A stretch of DNA of 64,000 bases from Christensenella sp. (GTDB taxonomy: Bacteria > Bacillota > Clostridia > Christensenellales > CAG-917). The notes beneath the pieces are model-generated. The model saw nothing but the letters and a program-made list of their open reading frames with translations, did not search any database and was not told the origin of the DNA. Each line of letters starts with the position of its first letter. Positions within the stretch are counted from its first letter, which is position 1. The translations under genes were made by a program, and so were the position numbers. The stretch lies in NCBI GenBank assembly GCA_022009775.1, contig CP091723.1, positions 930,001-994,000 on the forward strand, read 5' to 3'. Below are positions 37,581 to 47,861 of the stretch, one piece after another.

Positions 37581-37836
37581 GTGTCACTTCGAAGACGGAA
37601 TTGGAGCCGCAAGGCGGCGACCGCATCGAGCGTCGGACTTGACGTAAAGTACAAGCGACTGCGCCTTGTTGTTGCGTAGCCGGCGCACAAAGCGAAGTGG
37701 CACAATAAGAGAAATGGCGTAAGTTATGTCTCGACCGAGTGTTGTCCCCCGCTACGCGGTCACCGTGGGTTCCCTTGCAAGGGGGAACGGTGATGGGGAA
37801 AACACCTGAGGAAAGGGAAAAGTTGCATTAAAGTTT
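37581..37836 (+). repeat. Dispersed repeat R1, copy E (module 2 only)
   Basis: Begins at CACTTCGAAGACGG, then GGAGCCGCAAGGCGGCGA, a GCGCC..GGCGC block and the nested hairpin TCACCG..GTTCCC..GGGGGAAC..CGGTGA at about 37752-37793, ending with CACCTGAGGAAAGGG. Module 1 is missing. 37837-37938 to glgA has a stem ATTTTCAAT/ATTGAAAAT (37873-37897) but no promoter I can defend. Confidence 0.72.
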
Positions 37837-37938
37837 GCAATGAAAATCCTTGCCCCCCCAAAAAAACTCCTATTTTCAATTTAATCCATTGAAAATATGG
37901 ATATAAACACAAAAAATCCTTCATACAAGGAGAACAAT

Positions 37939-39363
37939 ATGAAAATACTGTTTGTTGCATCAGAAGCGATGCCGTTTGTTCGCTCGGGCGGACTCGGCGA
38001 CGTGGCAGGCTCGTTGCCCAAGGCGTTCAATGCGCTTGGACACGATTGTCGCGTGATCATACCTTTCTACAAAGAAGAAATCGATGAAAAATTCAGTGAT
38101 ACTTTCCGTTTTCTCTCTTCCACGTTCGTGGATTTGAGTTGGAGAAGACAATATTGCGGGGTGTACGAAGCGGTGTATGACGGCGTGACGTATTATTTTA
38201 TCGACAACGAATACTACTTCAAGCGTAAAGGACTTTACGGACATTTCGACGACGGCGAGCGTTTTGCGTTTTTCTCAAAAGCGGTGCTCGAAGTTCTTCC
38301 CATCATCGACTTTTTCCCCGACGTTCTGCACGCAAACGACTGGCACACCGCGCTTTGTCCCGTCTTCCTTGACGTGTTTTATCGTGCAAGCGAAGAGTAT
38401 CAGAACATCAAGACGGTGTTCACTATTCACAATATCGAATTTCAGGGCAAATACGGTGACAGTCTCATAGGCGACATTCTCGGTCTTCCCGACTGGGCGC
38501 GTCCGCTCGTTATGAACGGAGATTGTGTCAACTATATGAAGGGCGGCATCGAGAGCGCAAACGCTGTCACTACTGTCAGCGAAACGTACGCAAACGAGAT
38601 TCTCGACCCGTTCTATTCCTACGGACTCGAAGGAATTCTTTCAAATCGCAGATACAAACTTCACGGCGTTGTCAACGGAATCGATCAGGCAGTGTACAAT
38701 CCAAAGACCGACAAGCGTTTGTTTGTCAACTATTCCGTCAAAGATTATGCCAAGAAGAAAGCGGAGAACAAAAAAGCGCTTTGCGAGATGATCAACTTGC
38801 CGTATGACGAGCATAGACCGCTCGTCGCGATGGTTTCGAGACTCACCGAACAGAAAGGACTTGACCTTGTGGGAGCAGTCATCGACGATATTATGCGCGC
38901 GGACATTCAGGTCATCGTTCTCGGAACGGGTGACTGGAAGTATGAAAATATGGTGCGTTCGGTCGAAGGCAGATATCCGAGTAAGTTCAGGGCGATAACC
39001 GCATTCTCGGGCGACCTTGCAAGCAAACTTTACGGAGCAAGCGACATCTTCCTTATGCCCAGCAAATTCGAGCCGTGCGGACTTTCGCAACTCATTGCAA
39101 TGAGATACGGTTCCGTCCCCGTCGTGAGAGAAACAGGCGGACTCAAAGACACCGTTCCCGCATTCAATCCCGAAACGGGCGAAGGCAAAGGCTTCACGTT
39201 CAAGACTTACAACGCATACGATATGCTGGACGCAATCTGGCGCGCATATGCACAGTTCAGCGACAAGACCAACTGGGATAAGGTCGTCAAAAACGGCATG
39301 AATTCCAACTTCGGCTGGGACGTAAGCGCAAAGAAATATATCGATATTTATCAAAATCTCTGA
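37939..39363 (+). CDS. glgA: Glycogen synthase (ADP-glucose-dependent)
   Basis: Transfers glucose from ADP-glucose to glycogen chains. GT5 enzyme of 474 residues: VASEAMPFVRSGGLGDVAGS at the N-terminus, where the usual Lys of the K-x-GGL ADP-glucose motif is Arg. TIHNIEFQGKYG, VNGIDQAVYNP and the C-terminal SKFEPCGLSQLIAMRYGSVP with the catalytic Glu follow. Start at 37939 after AAGGAG; an upstream ATG 42 bases before has no ribosome binding site. Separated from glgD by two repeat elements. Confidence 0.95.
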   Translation: MKILFVASEAMPFVRSGGLGDVAGSLPKAFNALGHDCRVIIPFYKEEIDEKFSDTFRFLSSTFVDLSWRRQYCGVYEAVYDGVTYYFIDNEYYFKRKGLYGHFDDGERFAFFSKAVLEVLPIIDFFPDVLHANDWHTALCPVFLDVFYRASEEYQNIKTVFTIHNIEFQGKYGDSLIGDILGLPDWARPLVMNGDCVNYMKGGIESANAVTTVSETYANEILDPFYSYGLEGILSNRRYKLHGVVNGIDQAVYNPKTDKRLFVNYSVKDYAKKKAENKKALCEMINLPYDEHRPLVAMVSRLTEQKGLDLVGAVIDDIMRADIQVIVLGTGDWKYENMVRSVEGRYPSKFRAITAFSGDLASKLYGASDIFLMPSKFEPCGLSQLIAMRYGSVPVVRETGGLKDTVPAFNPETGEGKGFTFKTYNAYDMLDAIWRAYAQFSDKTNWDKVVKNGMNSNFGWDVSAKKYIDIYQNL

Positions 39364-39375
39364 TATAGTAAGACC

Positions 39376-39401
39376 GACGGCGTATATTTTATATATACGC
39401 C
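39376..39401. terminator. AT-rich hairpin after glgA
   Basis: GGCGTATAT and ATATACGCC pair; no clear T tract, so a weak terminator or processing signal. Confidence 0.45.
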
Positions 39402-39520
39402 ACTCAATCGGTTGCAATTCTCGCGCCGATTGTGCATAATAAAATACGTGCCGATTTCGGCTTGTAAACTCAACTCAACGTCTCTTTCGTCCGGGGGAAA
39501 GCGGAAGGAAAGGATAATGT

Positions 39521-41999
39521 ATGAAATTTAACGTAACAGAACAAGAGTTTAAGACCCACGTCACGGGCGTGCTTTCGAGTTATTTCGGAGTCAAACCCGA
39601 AGACGCGAGCAAGGCTCAGATTTACCGTGCAACCTGCATGGTCGTAAGAGACCTTCTCACCAACAAGCGCGTCGACTTCAAAAAGGTCTGTCACGAGCAA
39701 AACGCAAAACAAGTGTACTATATGTCCATGGAGTTTTTGCTCGGAAGATCTTTGCGCAACCACCTTTTCAATATGGGTATCACCGAGCAGGTGACCAAGG
39801 CGGTTGAAAGTTTCGGCGTAAGCATGGACGAGATATACAATTTCGAGCCGGACGCAGGTCTCGGCAACGGCGGACTTGGCAGACTTGCCGCCGCTTATAT
39901 GGATTCGCTCACGTCGTGCGGTTACCCCGCGAGCGGATTTTCTATTTTATACGACTACGGCATTTTCAAACAACGCATAGTCGACGGTTGGCAACTCGAA
40001 CAGCCTGACGATTGGCTCAAAATGGGCGACGTGTGGCTTGCTCCCCAGACTTGAAGAAGTCTACCAAGTCAAATTCGGCGGAGTGGTGGATCAGAACTGG
40101 AACGACGGAAAACTCACCGTCACCCAACGCGATTGCACCGTCGTTGACGCAGTGCCTTACGATATGAACATCTCGGGCTACGACACCGACGCCGTCAACC
40201 GTATAAGACTTTGGCACTCCCAAGCTCCGCAAGACTTTGACATCAACATGTTCAGCCGCGGCGAGTATCTCAAAGCAAGCGAAGCAAAGGCTATGGCGGA
40301 GTCAATAAACAAGGTGCTTTATCCTGCCGACGATCACATCGAAGGCAAGTCTTTGCGCCTTAAACAACAATATTTCTTCGTTTCGGCGTCCATTCAGTCG
40401 ATTTTGCGCCGTCACTTGAAGACCAATCCGTCTCTTGACAATCTTGCGGACTGCGTTGCTATCCACATCAACGACACGCACCCGACTCTTTGCATACCCG
40501 AACTTATGAGACTTCTCCTCGACGAGTACGGCTATGGCTGGGATCAGGCGTGGGACATCACAACCCATTGCATTTCTTACACCAACCATACCGTCATGGC
40601 GGAAGCTCTCGAAAAATGGCCGCAAAACCTGTTCCAAAGCCTTCTTCCGAGAATCTTCCAAATCGTGCAAGAAATCAATCAACGCTTCTGCAACGAGCTT
40701 TGGGCGTTCTATCCCAACAATTGGGACGTTGTCAACCGCAACGCCGTGCTTTCAAACGGGCAGGTGAAAATGGCAAATCTCTGCCTTGTCACTTCTCACA
40801 CCATAAACGGTGTCAGTGCACTTCATAGCGATATTCTTAAAAACGACGTCTTTGCGGACTACTATCGCATGCACCCCGAGAAGTTCACCAACGTTACAAA
40901 CGGCATCACGCACAGGAGATGGGTCGCTCAGGCAAATCCGCGGCTTGCAGGTCTTATCAACGAACTTATCGGCGACAAGTGGCTCAAAGAACCCGATTCG
41001 CTTCAGGAACTTCAAAATTATATCGGAGACAAGCAAGTGCTCTCCCGTCTTGCTCAAATCAAGCGTGCAAACAAGGAAGACCTTGCAAAATACATTCTTG
41101 CTCAGAACAACGTTCAGGTTGATCCCGACAGCATATTCGACGTGCAAGTGAAGAGACTTCACGAATACAAACGTCAGTTGCTCAACGCGCTCAACATTCT
41201 CGATTTGTATCTGCGCATAAAGGAAAATCCCAATCTCGACGTTCAACCGCGCACGTTCATCTTCGGCGCAAAAGCCGCAAGCGCATACTATATGGCAAAA
41301 CAAATCATCCGCTTTATTTGCGCGCTCGGCGATCTTGTCAACAACGATCCCGACGTCAAGGGCAAGATAAAAGTTGTCTTCCTTGAAAACTATCGCGTGA
41401 CGCTTGCCGAGATGATTATGCCGGCGGCGGAAGTGAGTGAACAGATTTCACTCGCAGGCAAAGAAGCGAGCGGAACCGGCAACATGAAATTCATGATCAA
41501 CGGCGCGCTCACCATCGGCACTCTCGACGGTGCAAACGTTGAAATTCACCAAGAAGTCGGCGACGGCAACATCTTCCTTTTCGGCATGCTTGCCAATGAA
41601 GTGGAAGAGCTTTGGAAGAAGGGCTATCATCCCTCTCACTATTATCAGACAAATCCGCGCATCAAGCGTCTCATCGACACTTTGCGCCAAGGCGTGGGCG
41701 GCATCTCCTTCGGCGAAATTGCCGACTCGCTCACCACAGGCCGTGGCGGACAACCCGACAGCTACATGGTTCTTGCCGACTTTGACAGCTACTCCGCCGC
41801 TCAAGAGCGCGTCAACGCCACCTATCTTGACAAAGACACATGGAATCGCATGTCTCTCGTGAACATTGCCAAAGCAGGTTTCTTTGCAGCCGATAGGTCG
41901 GTGGAAGAGTATGCTCAACGCATCTGGAACCTTCAAAAATCTGTCATTGAGCGAATAGCTTCGTCAGGCACGGCTTGCCCCAAAATCACGTACGCATAG
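39521..41999 (+). CDS. glgP: Glycogen/alpha-glucan phosphorylase (frameshifted)
   Basis: PLP enzyme releasing glucose-1-phosphate from glycogen. N-terminal part MKFNVTEQEFKTHVTGVLSS with the active-site Gly-rich stretch DAGLGNGGLGRLAAAYMDSL; PLP-lysine in EASGTGNMKFMINGALTIG. The frame shifts at four C, 40043-40046 (MGDVWLAP then RLEEVYQVKFGG); with three C it is a continuous 825-residue protein. The last about 20 residues (SVIERIASSGTACPKITYA) are encoded by the 5' arm of foldback element FB4 and are not part of the family, so the natural end (IWNLQK) has been extended by the repeat. ATG at 39521 after GGAAAGGATAAT. Confidence 0.93.
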
Positions 42000-42057
42000 T
42001 ACGTTGGGTTTTGGTTCAAGCCGTACCTTCCTTGCTCTTCATCTCAATGACAAATTT
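41937..42057 (+). repeat. Foldback element FB4, entering the glgP coding region
   Basis: Outer stem AAATCTGTCATTGAG/CTCAATGACAAATTT, nearly perfect and without the C-T mismatch of other copies. Core GCGAATAGCTTCGTCA; inner stems ACGGCTTG/CAAGCCGT and CCAAAA/TTTTGG; tip ACGTAC/GTACGT. It replaces the native glgP stop with its own sequence. Confidence 0.8.
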
Positions 42058-42105
42058 TTTGCGCTTGAGATAATATCTCGCCTACGCCACAAATAATTAA
42101 TAGGA

Positions 42106-42147
42106 ATATTCCGCAATTATTCATTATTAATTATTCATCATTAATTA
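42106..42147. repeat. AT-rich dispersed repeat R3, copy 3
   Basis: TTCCGCAATTATTCATTAT and following TAATTATTCATCATTAATT, matching copies at 10817 and 32268. It ends at the start codon of the next gene. Confidence 0.6.
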
Positions 42148-42149
42148 AA

Positions 42150-43923
42150 ATGTACAACCCTTTGCTGGACAAAAAGCCGTACGGCGCAAGCGTTGCGAAC
42201 AAAGCAACGACGATCGTTTTTCCGGTTGACAGTTCTTTATGTGTCAAGCGTGTTTTTGTCGTGCTAAGGCAAATGTTCGGAGAGGGCGGCGAGATAAACG
42301 GTGCGCCGCTTAGATTTGAATTGCCCTATCAAAAGAGCGAGAGGGGACAAGATATTTTTGTAGGAGCGTTTGCGCTCAAAGAGTGGGGTGTTTGGAAATA
42401 CCGCTTCGAAGGTGAGCTTGAAAACGGTGATTTGGCTTTCTTCGGCAGGGCACTCGACGGGACGGCAGTTCGCGGCGATTGGTTGCCTGAATGGCAGTTG
42501 ACCGTCACAAAATGCGACTATAAAACACCGAATTGGGCAAAACACGGCGTAACCTATCAGATTTTTGCGGACAGATTTTGCAAGGTCGGTGACAAGCCTT
42601 TTTCAAAGCGCGGACGCTTGCATACGGACTGGTACGAACGTCCGGATATTGCGCGTGAAGGCGTGGATTACCGTGCGGACGACTTTTTTCGGCGGAAACG
42701 CAAACGGCATAATTTCAAAGCTCGATTATCTCAAAAGTTTGGGTGTCAACCTTATTTATCTTTCCCCGATTTTCGAGTCTTGCTCGAATCACCGCTACGA
42801 CACGGGTGATTATTTGAAAATAGATTCTCTTTTTGCAAGTGAAGAAGAATTTGCAAATCTTGTAAAAGAAGCGGATGCGCATGGCATAAAAATTATGCTT
42901 GACGGTGTTTTCAACCACACCGGAGCGGACAGCAGATATTTCAACCGAGAAGGGACTTACGACACGATAGGTGCGTATCAGAGCAAAAACTCGCCATATT
43001 ACGAGTGGTATTATTTCAAGCATTATCCCGACGAGTACGCTTGCTGGTGGGGCAGCACGGTTGTACCCACTGTCAACAAGAGCGCGAAAGGCTTTTGCGA
43101 TTTGATACTCGGCGACGGCGGTGTTATCGACAAGTGGACGAAACTCGGCGTGAAGGGGTGGAGACTCGACGTCGTTGACGAATTGCCGATTGATTTCACG
43201 ACGAAACTTTGCAGACGTATCAAGCAAGAAGGCGAAGACGTGCTTATTGTCGGCGAAGTGTGGGAAGACGCATCCACCAAGATTGCATACAGTCAGTGGC
43301 GGCCGTATTTCATGGGCGAGCAGCTCGACTCGGTGATGAACTATCCCTTCAAAGAAGCGATCGTCGCCTATGCGCTCACGGGGGACAAGGACGAGTTTGT
43401 CTCAACTGTCACGCATATCCTTGAAAACTATCCCAAAGAGTCGCTCGACGTGCTTATGAATCTCATAGACAGTCACGACACTGCTCGCGCACTCACAACG
43501 CTTTCGGGCGTGAAGATGCCACGAAAAAAGGCAGACAGAGCGGCGTTTTGCCTTGACGATATGCAATACGCTTTGGCAAAGAAACGCTTGAAATTGGCAA
43601 GCACGTTGCAGTATGTTCTCCCGGGCGTACCTTGCGTATTTTACGGAGACGAAGCGGGCGTTCAGGGCTATGAAGACCCGCTCAACAGAGTGACTTATCC
43701 GTGGGGAAGAGAAGACGAAGAACTTTTGTCTCACTATCGCGCTCTCGGTGCGTTCAGAGAAAAATACGCCGATTATCTGACGGGAGAGACGCATTTTGTG
43801 AACGACAACGACGCGTTGATTATCGAACGCGAGTGCGAAAAAGGCAAAATGAGACTTGTCTGCAACAACCTTACGGCTTGCGTTTTCGTAAACGACGAAC
43901 GAGTTCTCACGATCAACGCTTAA
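42150..43923 (+). CDS. GH13 alpha-glucanase, neopullulanase/cyclomaltodextrinase-like (frameshifted)
   Basis: Hydrolyses alpha-glucans; cytoplasmic (no signal peptide). An N-terminal beta domain (about 1-125) precedes the catalytic barrel beginning GVTYQIFADRFCKVGD. Catalytic residues in KGWRLDVVDELP (Asp), DVLIVGEVWED (Glu) and LMNLIDSHDTARALTTL (Asp). The frame changes at six T, 42684-42689 (DYRADDFF then GGNANGIISKLDYLKSLG); five T give a 590-residue protein. ATG at 42150 has no ribosome binding site and follows R3 copy 3. Likely acts with GlgP in glycogen or maltodextrin breakdown. Confidence 0.9.
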
Positions 43924-43995
43924 AATATAAAAACCGAGTTGTCGGATTTTAAATATCGAGAAGACATACAATTTGAAAGATAAAAAGATTTTTGC

Positions 43996-44024
43996 GGACG
44001 AAAAGGATTCGTCCGCTTTTTCAT
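43996..44024 (+). terminator. Intrinsic terminator after the GH13 gene
   Basis: GCGGACGAA, AAGGA, TTCGTCCGC then TTTTT. Confidence 0.85.
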
Positions 44025-44072
44025 GCTTGCGAGAAGCAAAGAAAAATCAACGAATTTTTGTTTTTTTGGGTA

Positions 44073-44101
44073 TTTACATATTGTTTATTATACATTATAA
44101 T
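44073..44101 (+). promoter_or_regulatory. SigA-type promoter for the MFS transporter
   Basis: TTTACA at 44073-44078, 17 bases, TATAAT at 44096-44101. A short alternating purine-pyrimidine run GCGCGTATACGTGCGTGTGT follows at about 44121-44140. Confidence 0.8.
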
Positions 44102-44175
44102 ATATTTGTATTTTTATTTTGCGCGTATACGTGCGTGTGTAGGTAAAAATGCCATTCTTATCTGGGAGAAGATAT

Positions 44176-46215
44176 ATGAAGAAAAAAGAGAAGGCCGCTC
44201 CTATTCTTGACGAAAAAGGCAGACTACCGCTCAAACTCAACTATCCGCAAACGTTCAAAGTCGGCTTTGCGTTTGCAATCATCATGCTGTTTTGGACAGC
44301 GTACGATTTTGTCGTACCCCTTCTTCTCGAACAAGCCTACGGCTTGCCGAGTTGGGCGCGCGGCTTAATCATGGGACTTGACAACTTGCTCTCTTTGTTC
44401 ATGCTTCCGCTTTTCGGAAAACTCTCCGACAACGCGCACGGCAAACTTGCAAAGAAATTCGGTCGTCGTACGCCTTTCATCGTCATCGGCACGCTTTGTG
44501 CGGTTGTGCTTATGGTGTTCGTTCCCGTTGCCACGCTCAAACAACAGGCAAAGGCAGAGCAATACACCGCGTCTATCGAAGCGCAACTTGCAGACGATTC
44601 GTTCATGAGTCCGCTTCTTTCAGAATGGTGGGACAAGGCAGAAGCCAAAGAATCGGGCAGTGCAAACTATTGCGACCTTACTTATGTAAGAGATCAGAAC
44701 CATCTCACAAAGGAAGATTTCGTCTCCATACGCTATTACGGAGACATGACTTCCCAAAAAGCCGTGCTCAATATGTTGGGCGACACGACCTACTATTATA
44801 AGGGCGAAGTCGTTTCCGATTTGAGCGCAACGTGCGAAGAGACGGGCAAAACTTATCAGGAAATGCTCGACAGCAACGCAAGTTACAAAAAATTCGTTGC
44901 ATCAGGCATGAACAATTACATTTCAAACGGAATTCACGAGAACTACACCAAGACCAAAGAAGGAATTCAAAGCCTTGCAATCTACATGGTTATTCTTCTT
45001 CTCGTGCTTATAGCGATGGCGACGTTCCGCTCTCCTGCGGTTGCGCTCATGCCGGATGTCACCCCCAAGCCGCTTCGCTCGCAAGCAAACGCAATCATCA
45101 ACCTTTGCGGCGGTATCGGCGGTGCGATAGCATTCCTTATCTACACGGTGGTGTTGTTCGGTCAAAGACTTGAAAACTACGTCATTATCTTCGGCTCGGT
45201 TGCCGCAGGTATGCTCTTGCTCCTTGCAGGTTTCATCGCTCTTGTCAAGGAACGCAAACTCGTTGCAAAATGCCAAGAGATTTGCAAAGAATACGAAATC
45301 GATGACTTTGCGGAAGGAGAAAATCCCGACGCGGAAAAATTTGCGGAAGAACTCATTTTTGAAGGTGACGCAAATTACGCTCTCGATTCAAAACCGTCGG
45401 GCGACGCTATAGAAACCATAGACGAAAGCGCAGTCGATATCGCACACGCAAAGCTCGCTCCCGAAGCGGTCGAATTTGCAAAAGAAGTCGTCGCAAACTC
45501 CAAGAAGAAACATGCAAGTCCGAAAGAGTGGTGGGGTGCAAAATCCGACCTTGAAAAAGGCAGACTTAAATCCTTCATTCTTATCCTTGCTTCAATCTTT
45601 ATGTGGTTTATGGGATACAATGCCGTGTCTTCTAACCTGTCGATTTATACGACAAAGGCTCTCAACCTGTCGGCAGGTATCGCGTCCATAATCTCCGGCG
45701 TTTCTATGGGCATCAGCGCAATCGCGTTCATCCCCGTCGGTATATGGCATGGCAGCAAAATCGGCAGAAGAAAATCCATTATGATAGGCTTTGGCATGGC
45801 AGTCGTGTCATTCGTGCTTATCTTTGCGGCAGTCGCTCCGAACGACAACGCGGCAATTCCCGCAGTGCTCTTTGCACTCTTCTATCTCATCGCAGGTTTC
45901 GGCCTTATCATCGCAAACGTCAATACGTTCCCGATGGTCACCGAACTTTCCACTGCCGAAACGGTCGGACAATACACCGGTTATTACTATGTGGCAACCA
46001 TGTCCGCACAGGCAATCACTCCTGCAATCGGCGGCGCAATCATGGACGCAGGCGGCAACAAATTCTTGTTCTTGTACAGTGCAATCTGCATCGTCATAGC
46101 AATCGTGCTTATGCTCTTCGTCAAACACGGTGACAGCGTTATCTCCGCAAAGGGAAGAAAACTCACCAAAGAAGAGAAGAAGCAAATCAGATTGGAATCG
46201 CTTGATGCAGATTGA
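44176..46215 (+). CDS. MFS transporter, GPH/SLC45-like sugar carrier
   Basis: 679 residues, 12 predicted helices in two halves. First half: FKVGFAFAIIMLFWTAYDFV, GLIMGLDNLLSLFMLPLFGK and the MFS loop LAKKFGRRTPFIVIG. Two large soluble insertions stand out, one of about 140 residues after the fourth helix and a central acidic loop of about 130 residues, which make it longer than typical transporters of the group (450-500). Related proteins import sugars or glycosides with a cation. Start at 44176 follows GGGAGAAG. Next to the glycogen cluster, so a glucan or sugar substrate is likely but not proven. Confidence 0.87.
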   Translation: MKKKEKAAPILDEKGRLPLKLNYPQTFKVGFAFAIIMLFWTAYDFVVPLLLEQAYGLPSWARGLIMGLDNLLSLFMLPLFGKLSDNAHGKLAKKFGRRTPFIVIGTLCAVVLMVFVPVATLKQQAKAEQYTASIEAQLADDSFMSPLLSEWWDKAEAKESGSANYCDLTYVRDQNHLTKEDFVSIRYYGDMTSQKAVLNMLGDTTYYYKGEVVSDLSATCEETGKTYQEMLDSNASYKKFVASGMNNYISNGIHENYTKTKEGIQSLAIYMVILLLVLIAMATFRSPAVALMPDVTPKPLRSQANAIINLCGGIGGAIAFLIYTVVLFGQRLENYVIIFGSVAAGMLLLLAGFIALVKERKLVAKCQEICKEYEIDDFAEGENPDAEKFAEELIFEGDANYALDSKPSGDAIETIDESAVDIAHAKLAPEAVEFAKEVVANSKKKHASPKEWWGAKSDLEKGRLKSFILILASIFMWFMGYNAVSSNLSIYTTKALNLSAGIASIISGVSMGISAIAFIPVGIWHGSKIGRRKSIMIGFGMAVVSFVLIFAAVAPNDNAAIPAVLFALFYLIAGFGLIIANVNTFPMVTELSTAETVGQYTGYYYVATMSAQAITPAIGGAIMDAGGNKFLFLYSAICIVIAIVLMLFVKHGDSVISAKGRKLTKEEKKQIRLESLDAD

Positions 46216-46237
46216 GTAAAAATCGGCGCAAGTTTAC

Positions 46238-46269
46238 GGACACCGCACAGTTTTGTGCGGTGTCCTTTT
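46238..46269 (+). terminator. Intrinsic terminator after the transporter
   Basis: GGACACCGCACA and TGTGCGGTGTCC pair perfectly, then TTTT. Confidence 0.88.
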
Positions 46270-46280
46270 ATTTGCTGGAT

Positions 46281-46695
46281 TTTTGCTCTGCTAATCGCGC
46301 AGAAAATATGAATAACACATCCACCCATTCGAAGCGCACTTATAAACGGAATGTGTGACTTCGAAGACGGAATTGGAGCCGCAAGGCGGCGACCGCATCG
46401 AACGCCGAGCTTAACGATTTGTACGAGCGACTGCGCCGTGTTGTTGCGTAGCCGGCGCAAAAAGCGTGGTGGCATAACAAGGGGACGATACTTGTCTATG
46501 CGAGTGCTGAGTGTTGTCCCCCGCCACGCGGTCACCGTGGGTTCCCTTGCAAGGGGGAACGGTGATAGGGAAAACACCTGAGGAAAGGGGAAAGTTGCAT
46601 TTAGAGTTTCAAACGCAAAACTTTTGTAGAGTGGTGGAAAAAATACCGGCGCGGACCGGAAAGATGGGGTAATTTTATTTAGGGTTTTAGATATG
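46281..46695 (+). repeat. Dispersed repeat R1, copy F
   Basis: Starts with a degraded module 1 remnant (CTCTGCTAATCGCGCAGAAA) then full module 2 as in C and E, ending with TACCGGCGCGGACCGGAAAG, which is also in copy A. Lies between a terminator and the thioesterase operon; no gene in the gap. Confidence 0.75.
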
Positions 46696-46748
46696 CTTAT
46701 AAGAAAATTAACTATATAAAAAGAACGGCGGATTTTTGCTTTGATAAG

Positions 46749-46776
46749 AAAAAAATCCGCAACGGGTGCGGATTTT
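46749..46776. terminator. Bidirectional terminator after the thioesterase operon
   Basis: AAAAATCCGCA, ACGG, TGCGGATTTTT: perfect stem with A and T tracts. Confidence 0.85.
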
Positions 46777-46800
46777 TGCGTTGTGTGATTGGTTTTAAGA

Positions 46801-47529
46801 TTAGATTTCTTGAAAAGTCGCTTTCAATTCAAAGCAAGGGACGTTGCCGACATAGCCTATCATTTCCGCTTTGTCTCCGTCAACGGTGTATGCAAGCGAG
46901 ACTTGCGAGCCGAGTTTTATCTCTGATTTGAATTCGATTTCGAGTGTTTTAAGAGAGTGCTTTTCAAGATACTCACCGCCGAGAACGTCTTCCATTTCGT
47001 CGAGATATTTGCTGTTGTTCATGTGCTTGTTTATATCGACTTGACTATATGCGACGGTGAATTGTTTTTTCTCTTTCTGTTCCCCCAAAGAAACGCCCAA
47101 GGGTAGTGGAAGTTCGCCGTCTTCTTTTATACCCGGAACAACCACGCCGTATTCGTCGGGAAACGCCATTCTGCGTTCTTTTGCATCCATAAGAAGCCAA
47201 ACCGCGCTTGCTTTCACGATTGCGTTGCCGCTCTCGTCTTCAAGGACGTAATGACGCGGAAACAGCACGCGCAACGTCGGACCTGCCCAACTTTTCAGCG
47301 CGACTTTTTCGTCGTATACGGGAAGCCTGCTTGCTTCGATTTTTATGCGAGCAACCACCCAAAGAACGCCTTTGTCAAGCGTTTTCTCTCTGCCTGCACC
47401 CAGTTCTTCCGTGTGCGCGATGGATATTTCCTGAAGCCATCTCAAAAGCACCGACGGACGAAGATTTCTGAACATAGTCACGTCGTCGGCAAGCAGTTTC
47501 TTTTTTTCGATATACGTCAAATCTGCCAT
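46801..47529 (-). CDS. Acyl-ACP thioesterase
   Basis: Releases fatty acids from acyl carrier protein. Tandem hotdog protein of the FatA/FatB-like family: LLRWLQEISIAHTEELGAGR in the first hotdog, ASAVWLLMDAKERRMAFPDE between, and VAYSQVDINKHMNNSKYLDE with the catalytic Asn/His region in the second. 242 residues from the ATG at 47529, MADLTYIEKK; a TTG start 12 bases earlier is possible. Last gene of an operon with ACP and an acyl-activating enzyme. Confidence 0.88.
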   Translation of the reverse strand: MADLTYIEKKKLLADDVTMFRNLRPSVLLRWLQEISIAHTEELGAGREKTLDKGVLWVVARIKIEASRLPVYDEKVALKSWAGPTLRVLFPRHYVLEDESGNAIVKASAVWLLMDAKERRMAFPDEYGVVVPGIKEDGELPLPLGVSLGEQKEKKQFTVAYSQVDINKHMNNSKYLDEMEDVLGGEYLEKHSLKTLEIEFKSEIKLGSQVSLAYTVDGDKAEMIGYVGNVPCFELKATFQEI

Positions 47530-47568
47530 TTTATCTTGCAATATGCGCCATGTAAAACATCGTTTACG

Positions 47569-47835
47569 TTATTTTGATTTCTTTTCTGCCATATCGTAGA
47601 CCGTATCGACGACATCCCCGACAGTGTCGAGTTTCATCCAAACTTTATCGGGAATTTTCACGCCGTAGTCGCTTTCGAGCGTGCAGATGATAAGTATATA
47701 ATTGAGAGATTCGTAGCCCTTCGAGTTTATCGGAGTTTCGCGGGTTATCTCTTCGTTTTGCAATGACGGAATGTATTGCTTTACGAGCTTAGCGATGTTT
47801 GACTGAATTTGTTCCTTGGTGAATTGAGTTGCCAT
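47569..47835 (-). CDS. Acyl carrier protein
   Basis: Phosphopantetheine carrier, 88 residues: MATQFTKEQIQSNIAKLVKQ, then the attachment site region SKGYESLNYILII, where the usual DSL is ESL; Ser42-equivalent carries the cofactor. Acidic helix II ends in DYGVKIPDKVW. Not the housekeeping ACP by sequence; specialised partner of the flanking ligase and thioesterase. Confidence 0.88.
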   Translation of the reverse strand: MATQFTKEQIQSNIAKLVKQYIPSLQNEEITRETPINSKGYESLNYILIICTLESDYGVKIPDKVWMKLDTVGDVVDTVYDMAEKKSK

Positions 47836-47861
47836 AATTCTCCTTTATATTAACGATTTAT

